A stretch of DNA of 64,000 bases, taken from positions 496,001 through 560,000 of the forward strand of contig JAANYP010003256.1 in the NCBI GenBank assembly GCA_020465985.1, read 5' to 3'. Position 1 is the first letter of the stretch. Every line of letters begins with the position of its first letter. The notes beneath the pieces are model-generated. The model worked only from the letters and a program-made list of their open reading frames with translations, did not search any database and was not told where the DNA came from. This stretch comes from Centrapalus pauciflorus. Its lineage: Eukaryota; Streptophyta; Magnoliopsida; Asterales; Asteraceae. Made by a program: the position numbers and the translations under genes. Of this stretch, positions 36,069 through 46,159 are shown in pieces.

Positions 36069-36779
36069 TTTTGAAATATTATTAATGTTCCCCAGGGAGG
36101 AGGGAAGTTATTTTCAAGCTACATTTAGATAACATATTTTAGTTTTTTAAATGGATAAATTTAATGTTTTTATGCTTTAATTAGACTGTCTAAATTTTTT
36201 GTTATTTAAATTTTAACCTTCCTTTTATTCTACTGTATGTGATTTGTTATACATAATGTATATAATACATTGATTGTGGATACCAATTTCAAATGGTTAA
36301 TTTAAGAATTTTAATTTTATTGGTAACTAAATTGTTGATTTATGCAAAAAATAAAAAATAAAAAGTAAAAATTTGTATGATTGTTATAAAATATTATAAA
36401 GTTGAATTTTATCTTAGTTTTTAACTTTTTATAAGGTAGATTAATATTACTTTTCTTAACTTTTATATTTGTGTTTTTAATATTAAACTAAAACACATAA
36501 AAAAAATTTCAGTTTTTTTTTATCTATTTAAAAGATGCGGTCATATACTAATAGGATTGGGTTCTTTTAAGAACCTTAAATAATGTGGGAACATAAAAAC
36601 CAATTTCAGCCATTGGATAAATAAGATCCAGGGTGGATAATCAATGGCATTGTTGTAAATATTTTCAAGTATGGTTGGGTCCACTAAGGGCAAATCAGTC
36701 ATTTTTCCTCCTTCCTTTAATGCAACTTTTCAGAAAAGTTTCCATCTTGCTGTCCTTTAATTAAACTATGTAATCATCA

Positions 36780-37431
36780 ATGAGTTTGTCATTAAATTTT
36801 TCTTTTTCTTCTATTTTTTCCGGCAAGAAGAAGCTCGATTCCGTCGCCGGAAAACCATTTCGTTTTTTTATACCTGAATCCATGGAGTCGATCGACACAT
36901 TTCAACAGACCCCGTGTAATATTTTTCCAAATGGTTTTGCAGCCGATGAGGAGGTCGACGATTGTTTTTCTCCTAATCCAGGTCATGTTTATATTTGATT
37001 CGAGTATTCGTTGCTTTATTTAACGTTTCTTCTACGTAGAATATGTTGCATTCTACGTAGAATATGTTGCATTCTACGTAGAATATCTTCCATTCAACGT
37101 AGAATATGTTGCATTCTACGTAGAATATCTTGCATTCTACGTAGAATATCTTGCATTCTATGTTGTTCTATGTTGTCTGTAACTCTATATATATTTTTGT
37201 ATTCTATGTTGTCTGAATAGAACTTCTATAAACATTTATAGATTTTGAATTTTTTAATCTGTATTCTACTCATATTTTATGTTATATTATGATGTTCATA
37301 TTTTCTAGTCTATTTTATATTTTGAAATCGCAGAATCGGGTAAAGATGAAACGCTCAAGACCTTGCTAAACGACGAGAGCTCTGAGCAAGACAATAGGAA
37401 AGGCACGACAAAAAAGATATATTCTACGTAG
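36780..37431 (+). CDS. Small two-exon reading frame in the MULE, possibly FAR1-related N-terminus
   Basis: Exon 36780-36981 ends in CCAG before GTCATG; exon 37334-37431 begins after TCGCAG. Splicing keeps the frame and gives 99 aa including MESIDTFQQTPCNIFPNGF, DEEVDDCFSPNPESGKDETL, then a stop inside a TTCTACGTAG repeat. An internal ATG at about 36882 is an alternative start. The 'SIDTFQQTP...DEEVD' style recalls N-termini of plant FAR1-related (MULE-derived) proteins, recalled without a search. The FAR1 zinc-binding domain itself is absent, so it is a remnant or a captured exon. Confidence 0.4.
37027..37165 (+). repeat. 21-bp minisatellite with palindromic core TTCTACGTAGAA
   Basis: Six to seven units of TTCTACGTAGAATATSTTGCA, about 21 bp each, nearly identical. 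Each unit has a 12-bp perfect palindrome. Scattered variants (TTCTACGTAGATT, TTCTACGCAGAA, TTCTTCATAGAA) continue to about 37830. As 21 is a multiple of 3, one frame stays open (LRRISCI repeats), but this is not taken as coding. Confidence 0.92.
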
Positions 37432-38304
37432 ATTATTTTGTATTCTTTGTAGTTTTTTATAGATTGTCTGTAAATGTATATAGATTTTTGTATTCTATGT
37501 TGTTTGAATAGATCTTCAATAAACATTTATAGATTTTGGATTTTTTAATCTGTATTCTTCTCAGATTTTATGTTATCTTATGATGTTCATATTTTGTATC
37601 AGTGTAAATCTATATAGATCTTCTCACATTTATAGTTTTTTACAGATTGTTTGCAAATTTATATAGATCTTAGGTAAGTGTCACATATTCTATATAGAAT
37701 ACCCCAATTCTACGCAGAATGTTCACATATTCTTCATAGAATACCACTAATCTAAGTAGATTGTTCACATTCTACGTAGATAGTTCACATGTTCTACATA
37801 AAATATTGTTATTCTATGTAACTAGAATTGTTATACATTTTTTTTACATCATAGTTTTGAATCCATTGTTTTAATGCAATTTGTAAAAGATTCCATCATG
37901 GGCACCATTGATTGTGATTGTCGAATGTTCGATCGGATTGTGTTGCTTTGTATCTCCGTCATAGAATGTTGTATATTCACCATAGAATATTATGTTGACT
38001 ACATAGAATATATTTTAATCTATATATAAAGTTGTATAGTATTCATAGAAAAAAAAAGATGAAGAGAAAAACGATGAGGGAATTAATTGTGTGTGGAAAA
38101 ACGTGCAGCTCCTTTTTCAATGTTATCCCCAATATACCCCTTACCCACCCATTTTTCCAACAAAAAAAAACCCTAAAGTCTTCTTAATTTCAAAAATGTC
38201 ATCTTACATCTAAGCCATTGACTTCATGAAATCAATGGATGAGATTAATTCTTAGGTTCCCACATTATTTAAGGTTCTTAGAAGAACCCTCCCCTATACT
38301 AATA

Positions 38305-38910
38305 TACATTAATATTTATGTGTTTAATTTTAAATTTATATTTATATAAGAAAATAAATGTTTATTAGAATTCACATGTAATGCATGGGTCAATAAATGA
38401 GTTACAAATAATTAAGTAATCTCAATTATATCTTTGACTAATTTATAAAACAAATATGATTTCATAAAATACAAAACTTATCAAATTCTCGCAACGAAAC
38501 ATCTAACTGATTAGAAAATCCATCAAATTCGAGTTCTTGCACTATCAAATCTTTTGACAAAATCAGTAGCCTTTTCATCAAACCATCAAGTTTTAGCGTA
38601 TTGTTACTATTTGTTGCCCGATTTGCTACGTCGCGGTTCAACGAATTAAATTGATATAGAATTGATAGATGTTTATGCGTTTTTTTTTTATAAAAAAAAA
38701 AAAAAAAAATCAAAGATTAAGACATGATTGGATACAATGCATTGGTTTCGATCAAATTATTAGATGCAATGATAATTGCCATTGAAATTTATTTAGGTTG
38801 TAAAATCTTGTCCATAATAACAAGTATCAATAATTGCCTTTGAATTTTATTTGGTCAAACCATTAAATTTTTTAAAATGACATTTTTACCATTTTGAGTT
38901 TGGAAGTCAT
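38305..38910. other. AT-rich intergenic sequence; nothing supportable
   Basis: Contains a T/A homopolymer run at 38679-38710. The minus-strand frame there is not convincing. Confidence 0.4.
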
Positions 38911-39086
38911 TTGTACACAACAAACTTTTTTTCATACACAATAATTTCATTGTAAAATGATCATCCTATCCTTGAAAGTAAGTTGAAGTACTTTCATGAT
39001 AAAATAAAAAATTAGTAAGAATGGTATAGTCATTTTAAGTGTAAGCGTTATGTCTAACAAAATTTTGTTGTGTACAAATCATTTCC
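38911..39086. mobile_element. Short MITE with GATTTGTACACAACAAA ends
   Basis: Ends AAGTCATTTGTACACAACAA and, inverted, GAAATGATTTGTACACAACA. About 176 bp. A sister copy at 43187-44325 has been split by a Helitron. Confidence 0.75.
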
Positions 39087-39091
39087 CTTTG

Positions 39092-39320
39092 GTGCTGTTT
39101 GGTTCACTGGAATCCGAGGGAATTGAAGGGGAAATGAATCAAATTCCAGTCAATTCATGTGTTTGGTTCAACTATAAAAAGGAATTGGATTCCATCAAAA
39201 TTGAAATTTTCTAATGAATGATGGAAAATAACATTCTTTCACACTATGGATAAAATTCAATTCATTTTAAAAACAGACAGTGGTTGACTACAAAGGAATT
39301 GGATTCTATCAAAATTGAAA
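39092..39320. mobile_element. GTTTGGTTCACTGGAAT MITE-like repeat
   Basis: GCTGTTTGGTTCACTGGAAT and an internal GTGTTTGGTTC mark this as a GTTTGG-type MITE. The phrase GGAATTGGATTC...ATCAAAATTGAAA is present twice (about 39181 and 39295). The right half runs into the C-rich tract. Confidence 0.55.
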
Positions 39321-39324
39321 TTCA

Positions 39325-39560
39325 TCTTAACCCACCCACCCTACCCCACATCCCACCCACCGCAACCCTACCTATGTCATCCAACCTACTCTTACATACT
39401 ACTCACCATACCTACCCACCCATATCCTACCCTACCTACGCTATTCTATATTCCAACCCACTCTACCTACTACCCACTATATCTACCCCTATTCATCTCA
39501 TTATATTCCTACCTTAGAGACTTATCCACTCCTACCTACCCATCCCACCCTACCAACGAA
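39325..39560 (+). repeat. Strand-asymmetric C/A/T tract (CTACCCACC-type)
   Basis: About 235 bases almost without G, composed of variants of CCTACC, CCCACC and CCATACC. It is a degenerate short-period satellite. Pro/Thr/Tyr-rich frames through it are by-products. Confidence 0.85.
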
Positions 39561-39594
39561 TAAATTAATAAAATAATGTTTTTTTCGTTTATCA

Positions 39595-39832
39595 TTTGAT
39601 AGGGATACAAATTTAATATAATATTAGTATTGTAACTTTAACATACATGGACATTTTAAGTTAAAATTATGAACCATGTGATTAAATTTCATATCATTGA
39701 TTTATAAATGGGTTACCCGATTCCCCGTGGGTTTTCCCGCGTATCCGATGGGGATCCCCGTTTAGTATCCGCGGTTTTTTTAACGGGGACATATTTTCAT
39801 TCCCCGCCCCGTTGCTATCCCTACACAAACCC
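39595..39832. repeat. Dispersed repeat with CCCCG-rich end
   Basis: AT-rich left part followed by a cluster of CCCCGTGGG, GGGGATCCCCG and CCCCGCCCCG words, ending TATCCCTAC. Left TAGGGATA and right TATCCCTA form a short inverted end. This looks like a MITE-type repeat. Confidence 0.5.
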
Positions 39833-39870
39833 TAGTTTTCTTCTTCTCTAGTCTCTCAATGTTAAAAAAA

Positions 39871-40154
39871 TGAAATGAGGAGTGTGTGTGTGTGTTTGGT
39901 CGATCAAAAGAAGAAGGGTGGGGGTGGGGGTGGGGGGGAGAGAGTTTGGCCAATGTCCAGCTTTGCCCCCCCTACTTTACCCCCACACACACATAAACCC
40001 TTATTTAAATATGCATCAATTTTATTTAAATAACACAACAAACCATAATACATTAATTCGTATTTATGCTAATTATAACCAAGTATTACCTTAAATAACT
40101 CGAATATTATAATTAGCTATTATTTATTGTTTTACAAAATTTTGGGGTGTTACA
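39871..40154 (+). mobile_element. LTR 3'-end remnant
   Basis: A G-rich tract (GGGTGGGGGTGGGGG) and C-rich counterpart lead to a right end ATTTTGGGGTGTTACA, the same GTGTTACA terminus as the solo LTRs. The left end could not be set, so it is probably a truncated LTR of the same superfamily. Confidence 0.45.
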
Positions 40155-41170
40155 CTTTAATATTTCATTATATTTTTAGTAACGTTATTAAATTTTTATT
40201 ATTATTTTAATTAATTTTGATTCACTTTAAGTATAAAAATCATTAAAAAAAATTTATATTACAAATAATTTTTTAATTGTAAAAATTGATTTGTTATTCG
40301 AATAATAATAATATAATTGTTGTCGTTGTTGTTTCAAATTCATCACTGACTAATATTAAATGTAAAAATTATTAGATTTTCAGTCAATATTAATGTGTTT
40401 TTAACTAAATATTTACAAGATTTGTGATTGGATATTGATTTCATCAATTTTGCATCTTCGGTAAAAAGATTGGTCTTTTGAATTTTATTAGATTTGTGAA
40501 TGTGTATCAATTTTACTAGATCTGTGATTGATTTCTAAATAATTTGTGAATTGGTTTTGATCTTATTATATTTTGGGTCTTCAATGTCAAGATTGGTGGG
40601 TTTTAAAAGGAGTTCGTAATGATACATCGTTTTTTCCGATCCGAAAATTGAAAATCCGATTGATTGTCATTTTTTCCTAACAAAAAACTTTGAAAAATCC
40701 AATTGGTTGTCGTTTTCTTCATTCAGAAAAAATGAAAATCCGATCGGTTCGTCGTTTTTTCTGTTAAGAAATATTAAAAATCTAATTGATACGTTATTTT
40801 TCCGTTTTATTAAAATGGTTAGTCGATTTTTTGATTAAATATATTATAAATCCGCTTGGTCATTGTTCCCGTTTTCTTTTTTTTTTCTTTTTTCTATTTA
40901 CCACAGGAAAATAATGACAAAACAATCGGATTTTTATTTTTTCCAAACAGAAAAACGACTGACTATTATGATTTTCTATTTTTCTGAAGGGAAAAACAAA
41001 TCATTGAGATTTCAATTTTCCTAACGTAAAAAACGAAGAACCAATCATATTTTTAATTTTTCGAACATAAAAACAACGAACCAATCAGATTTTAATTTTT
41101 TTTATTAGAAAAAAACAATAACCAATCGAATTTTTAATTTTTATCATTTTAAGTAAAAAAAATTTTTTTA
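40155..41170. repeat. AT-rich region with a degenerate inverted tandem array
   Basis: From 40637 to about 40870, units of about 50-57 bp carry AAAATCCGATTGGTTGTCG-like cores (starts near 40645, 40692, 40732, 40783 and 40850). From about 40920 to 41150 the same core appears inverted (CAATCGGATTTTTATTTTTT, AACCAATCAGATTTT, ACCAATCGAATTTTT). No coding sequence. Confidence 0.6.
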
Positions 41171-41345
41171 TGTTTGCAGCAAGAGGTTGTCGAGAGATGT
41201 AACAGATTGTTTTGATTTCAATTAATTTATAATAATATTAATTAATACGTCATTATAACAAATGAAATTTTTTTATGTATTAGTATGTATATATAACTAA
41301 ATAAAAACTTTAAAACCAAAATTAATAACAAAATTTTGATTTCTT
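41171..41345 (+). repeat. Dispersed repeat, second copy at 52080-52260
   Basis: TGTTTGCAGCAAGAGGTTGT, then GTAACAGATT, then the stretch to TAATAACAAAATTTTGATT matches 52085-52260 closely in the same orientation. Class unknown. Confidence 0.6.
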
Positions 41346-41717
41346 AAACAAATTAAATAAAAGGTTAAAACATAAAGTTAGAGAATTATAAATAAAATTC
41401 AAAAAAAAATATATATATAGAGATCGTTATTGAAATGATTTGCAAACCCTAAGTATCAAATCTATAACAATGAAAATGGTAAAATCATCATTTCTAAAAA
41501 GTTAACACGCAACTAACTGAAAAGATATCATTTCTGAAAGCAAATAATGGTTTAAGTGACTGTTTAGAATTGAGTGACCGTTTCATAATTTTGGACAAAA
41601 AAATATAATTATAGTTCTAAAAAAGGAAGAAACTTTTACACCTCCTTATAAAACTTTAATCTCGTTATAAACGTTAAATAAAATTAGATCCAATACAATT
41701 AAACAGCTGCTAATATT

Positions 41718-41905
41718 TAGGTGTTGTTTGAATTGCATGAATTTAAAATGATAAGATTTTGAAATATATGTGAAGTATAAAATGCTAAATGAGCAAATCC
41801 TTTTATTAATTTTCATTTACAACCAAACATGACAATAAAATATTTCTAAATTCAAATCCTAAATGAGTTTTTTAAATTCTCCAAACCAAACGGTAAACCT
41901 TCACA
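41718..41905. mobile_element. Small MITE, family shared with 32741-32912
   Basis: TTAGGTGTTGTTTGAATTGC on the left and CTCCAAACCAAACGG on the right, with matching internal blocks. Slightly longer than the other copy. Confidence 0.65.
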
Positions 41906-42469
41906 ACTCAGACATTCGTAACTCAAACAAAAATCACATGATGAAGGAGTAGGTCGACAGAAATTGCAAAAGTCATCGACAATGGATAAAATCACAAAGT
42001 TCACAAAAATCAGAGACAATCATTAATAAAGCTTTGCAAGGTAACGATACATGATCAACAAATGTTGGAATATCAAAAATTGGAGAAGCAGGTCGACAAC
42101 GGAAAAATTGTCGATTGAACTTCGATCATGAAACTGAAGAAGTGTCGATTGAGCGTCGAACGGGACAGTTTACAAGAACACATGTGTAATAATGAAGTTT
42201 TACAAGTAGGTGTATACCTTATGAAATTATCCCTGAATTATAAAACTAAAATGTTATCATTCATAGGTTTATAAGTTAGATTACTTTTCCAATATTAATT
42301 AAGTTAATAAAATAAATAGTCTAGTTTAAATAAGATAATCGATTAAAAGCAAAAAGATGGTTAAAGTGGTCTATGAATACAAATTTGAATTTTTGATGTA
42401 ATTATATGTCTACAATAAAATTTTTATTGAAATTTGAATTTAAAGTTTTCTCTTATATTATTTTTAAAA
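41906..42469. other. Intergenic; no gene
   Basis: 41935-42180 contains recurring GTCGA words (AGGTCGACAGAAATTG, AGGTCGACAACGG, GTGTCGATTGAGCGTCGA) without a clear period. Otherwise AT-rich. Confidence 0.4.
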
Positions 42470-42785
42470 AGGTTTAATATGAAAAAAATCAATATGTTTT
42501 CACGTTTCTACGGTTTAGTCACTCCGTGTTTTTTTTTTTTTATCAATATCCTTAAGCAAGATATTTGTTTGTGATTTTTGAAACTTTTCTTTATTTTTTT
42601 AAAAAATCTTCAAGCTTGTGGACTTTTCGAGGAAAAAATAGCATGAAAAAAAACAAAAACTTTTCCGAAAACCGGATTGAAAATAATAACCTAAGGACTT
42701 TTTTTAGGTAAAATTAACACATAGAGACTAAATCGCAAAAAACATGAAAACATGTTCTTTTTTTTTTTCGTAGTAAACCCTTTTT
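42470..42785. mobile_element. MITE (GGTTTAATATGAAAA subfamily)
   Basis: Ends AAGGTTTAATATGAAAAAAA and, inverted, AAGGGTTTACTACGAAAAAA. It shares ACGGTTTAGTCACTCCGTGT and AAAACCGGATTGAAAA with 15616-15944. Confidence 0.8.
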
Positions 42786-43186
42786 GAAACATTATAAAAT
42801 TGAAAATTGAACCCCCCTCCACTAATAATATATGAGATTTTGTGTAATGAGAATAATTGTTGTATACGCAAAATAGATGCATTAAACCTGTCATGCTCGA
42901 TGCCAGCTGGCTCATGCTTGCACGCCCATACCTGAGGCCTAAAAAAACATGATACTGGGTTCAAGTCATTTGGTGTGAGGGGTGATATCTAAGTGAGAGG
43001 TTGAAGGTTCAACTTACATTGAAATCAATGTGATGAATGTAAGTTCTGAAGTTCCCACTTGAAATATAGGGTAAATCAAAAGCAGGAGTAGGCCATTTGC
43101 AGTTCAAAAAGAAAATAAATTATTTATTTTCACAATGTAATCAGCCAGTTTCTATACATACATTTTCTGCTTTATTAGTTATGGAA
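42786..43186. other. Intergenic; no gene
   Basis: Moderately mixed composition. It includes CATGCTCGATGCCAGCTGGC and a GGTTGAAGGTTCAACTTAC block of uncertain origin. No feature with clear boundaries. Confidence 0.4.
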
Positions 43187-44325
43187 AGTCATTTTATTCG
43201 TACACAATAAAAATGTACCGTACAGGCATACACAACTATTTAAAATAACATAACAATTTTTTTTCTTCCTAATTTTACGAATAATTTGTAATGATAATAA
43301 AAGTGTTAGGAATGACAAGATAACCACTTTATATGAAACTAGTTTATGTCCCACGTAAATACGTGAATAAAATTTTTATTTCTAATTTAATAAATTTTAA
43401 TTGATAAAAATTAAGATTTCACTTTATATATAACATACTACTTATATATTTTATTATAAATTAATAATTATAGATTAAAAATTAATAGTGTATTTTTATT
43501 TATAAATCTATTTAGGATTTATCTTTTTTTGTAATAATAAGTTGTACTAATAAGTTGTATTTATCTTTTATTTAAAAATAAATCTATTTAGGATTTATCT
43601 TTTTTATAATAGTAAGTTGTATTTATCTTTATATAAAAATAAAAGTTGTATTTATCTTTTGTGGTGTAACGTGGAAACAACACGTATGCGTTTGATGTTC
43701 TATTTTCTTATATAATATAAATAGTAGTTATTTTTTTATGATTTTTTAAAACTTTTTATTTTTGATTTAATAAATTTTAATTGATAAAAATTTAGATTCA
43801 GTTTGTATATAGTGTATTTATCTTGATTTAATAAATTTTAATTGATAAAAATTTAGATTCAGTTTGTATATAGTGTACTTATCTTTTTAAAAATAATATT
43901 TGTATTTATTTTTTATTATTTAAAAAATAATATAGAGCACTTATCCTTTTAAAATAATAAATTGTATTTATCTTTTTAAAAATAATATTTGTATTTATTT
44001 TTTATTATTAAAAAAAATAATATAGAGCATTTATCCTTTTAAAATAATAAATTGTATTTGTCTTTTAAAAAATAATATTTGTATTTATTTTTTATTATTA
44101 AAAAATAATATAGAGCATTTATCCTTTTTAAATAATAAATTGTATTTATCTATTATTTTTTATGATAATAAGTGGTATTTATCTTTTATTTTAAAAATAA
44201 AAAGTTGTATATATCTTTTGTGGTGTAACGTGGAAGCGCCACGTATGCATTTGATGTTCTCTTTTATTATATATATAGATAGATTATTGTGTATGATAAG
44301 ATTTTGTTGTATACAAATCACCTGT
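43187..44325. mobile_element. MITE split by a nested Helitron
   Basis: The left part AAGTCATTTTATTCGTACAC...ATACACAAC and the right part TTTTGTTGTATACAAATCAC are the two ends of the family at 38911-39086. The central 43339-44283 is a Helitron. Confidence 0.65.
43339..44283 (-). mobile_element. Non-autonomous Helitron with internal tandem repeats
   Basis: Minus strand: starts TCTATCTATATATATAATAA after an A and ends with stem TTCACGTATTTACGTGGGAC then ATAAACTAG and a T. 945 bp. The interior has a TTTAATAAATTTTAATTGAT-type repeat (three copies) and an ATAGAGCATTTATCCTTTTA-type repeat (three or four copies). No Rep/helicase. Confidence 0.88.
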
Positions 44326-44407
44326 AATGATTATATGTAATTAGTAGTATTAGTATGAGTCTATATTGATACGAAAAATAGTATCAAACGATTATGAATG
44401 ATAAAAT

Positions 44408-44701
44408 GGGTTTATTATGTAAAAACCAACATGTTTTCACGATTTATGTGTTTTCGTCCATCCATATTATTCTTTTTTCTAGAAAAGTCCTCAAGTTAAA
44501 ATATTTTTCTGGTTATGTGAAATTTGACTATTATAACCCGATTTTTAATTGGTAGACCAGGTTTTTAAAAATTAAAAAATCGAGTTCTAATAGTCAAATT
44601 TCACTAAACCAAGAATTAAAAAATTAAATTGAGGACTTATCTAGAAAAAAAAAACACATGAAGGGACGAAAAGGTAAAAATCATGAAAGTATTTAAACCT
44701 T
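44408..44701. mobile_element. MITE of the GGTTTATTAT family
   Basis: Starts GGGTTTATTATGTAAAAACC. The inner inverted pair around GTGAAATTTGACTATTATAA is well kept; the right end AAGTATTTAAACCTT is decayed. Confidence 0.8.
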
Positions 44702-44835
44702 AATAAAATTAAGAGGAAAAAAATATATCTGGATTATTACTAGCTAATTATACACATGTTGATTAATAATATATTAAGCTTTTCTATTTCTTAATTCCGT
44801 AACTTTTTGATTTTTTTTATTGATCGAGTTTCTAA

Positions 44836-46120
44836 TTTATACTATATATAATAAGAAAACCACATCTGGACCATTAGATGGAAGGAAATCAATAATCCAA
44901 ATTAATGACAACTCATAATTATTTATGAAATGTCTCTTATACCCTTAATTAAAATCAACAATTATACCTATGCCATTTTTTTAATTCATTTTCTAAATTT
45001 ACTACATTACTTTAATTACATTAAATTTGGATTTTAATTTTTTCATTAATAAATTAATATTTACCTAAAATAAATATGTGTCATTATTATCCTTAATGAT
45101 CATAGTTAAATTCAAATGTAAAAATTTGAATTTAAATGTAGAAGGGTAGTAAATAAAATTAAATTTTTTTGTTAATTATTTTGCTAACAAGATTTAATTT
45201 TTAATTGATAAAACTTCATATGTGAATATGATAAATTTTGATTGTTGATTTTCAGATATTCCATTTTTATATTTTATCATTTTCAAAATATATACACATT
45301 CACATAATTGAAGTTTTTTGTTTCTTACATTGATATTTCATATTTGAAGTTAAAAAAAATTAAAAGAAACATTTTTTGCAAACACATATTATCTGTTTTT
45401 TAATAATACAATATAATAATATTTTTTTAATTAATATCAAACAACTAAGTATTTTTTTATCTTTAATTTAACTATCTTTCAATTTTCTTATTTTAATTAT
45501 ATATAAATTTTATAATAATTTATTTAAATATAAAAAAATATGTATTTTCTAAATCAACCCATGTAATACATGGGTTGATTAACCCATATATTATAATAAA
45601 ACAAAACAATTCATGTCACATGTCACTTCTACAATACAAGAAAAATTTTATTTTTCCACATCTTTTTCCAAATTTAACACCTTAACTTACTTGCATTAAA
45701 TTTTGACTTTATTTTTTTTCATTAATTAATTAGTAATAAATTAGATTTTGTAACATTTAAAATTAATGTTTACCTAAAATAAATATCTATCGTTATTATC
45801 CATAATAATCATAATTAGATCCAAATGTAATAATTTGAATTAGTTGTGGAAATTATTATTATTATGTATAATAAAAGAAAACATCATATGCCACGTGTCA
45901 CCTCTACGTTCACCAAAAACATAATTACAACTTATAAAAAATAAAAGATAAATACAATTTAATATTTTTAAAAAAGATAAATATACTCTATTTTTTAATC
46001 TGTAAATAATAAAAAATAAACACAATTATTATTTTTGTATGTTTTTATTTTTCCTCATATATATTTTATATAAATAAATTTAATTAAAAATATCCACGTA
46101 ATACGTTGGTTATAAACTAG
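44836..46120 (+). mobile_element. Non-autonomous Helitron, left member of a tail-to-tail pair
   Basis: Starts TTTATACTATATATAATAAG after an A (the expected TC has become TT) and ends with stem CCACGTAATACGTTGG then TTATAAACTAG and a T. 1285 bp. Internally it has a second Helitron-like 3' stem (CCCATGTAATACATGGG, about 45558) and two further 5'-end-like modules (near 45585 and 45866), so it is a composite. Confidence 0.88.
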
Positions 46121-46159
46121 TCTTATTACAAAAGTGTGGACCGACGAAATTAAATAAGA
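46121..46159. other. 39-bp spacer between the paired Helitrons
   Basis: Begins TCTTATT and ends AATAAGA, so its first and last seven bases are complementary. The middle (ACAAAAGTGTGGACCGACG) is unpaired. Confidence 0.85.

Larger units (their letters stand above)
36554..38295 (+). mobile_element. MULE-like element with 9-bp TSD ATACTAATA
   Basis: A perfect 9-bp duplication ATACTAATA flanks it (36545-36553 and 38296-38304). Terminal inverted repeats contain GGGTTCTTTTAAGAACC and GGGTTCTTCTAAGAACC, each followed by TTAAATAATGTGGGAAC. The inverted ends themselves contain a small palindrome. The 1.74-kb interior has a small FAR1-like reading frame and repeated TTCTACGTAGAA palindromes. 9-bp duplication and long ends point to Mutator-like; no MURA transposase is present. 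Confidence 0.88.

Noticed and set aside
37027..37165. CRISPR-like regular array
   Set aside because: Units are contiguous with no unique spacers, and the genome is a plant.
37011..37220. LRRICCI-repeat protein
   Set aside because: The frame is open only because the 21-bp minisatellite is a multiple of three. There is no start context or family match.
39284..39563. Pro/Thr/Tyr-rich small proteins
   Set aside because: Overlapping frames across the low-complexity CTACCC tract.
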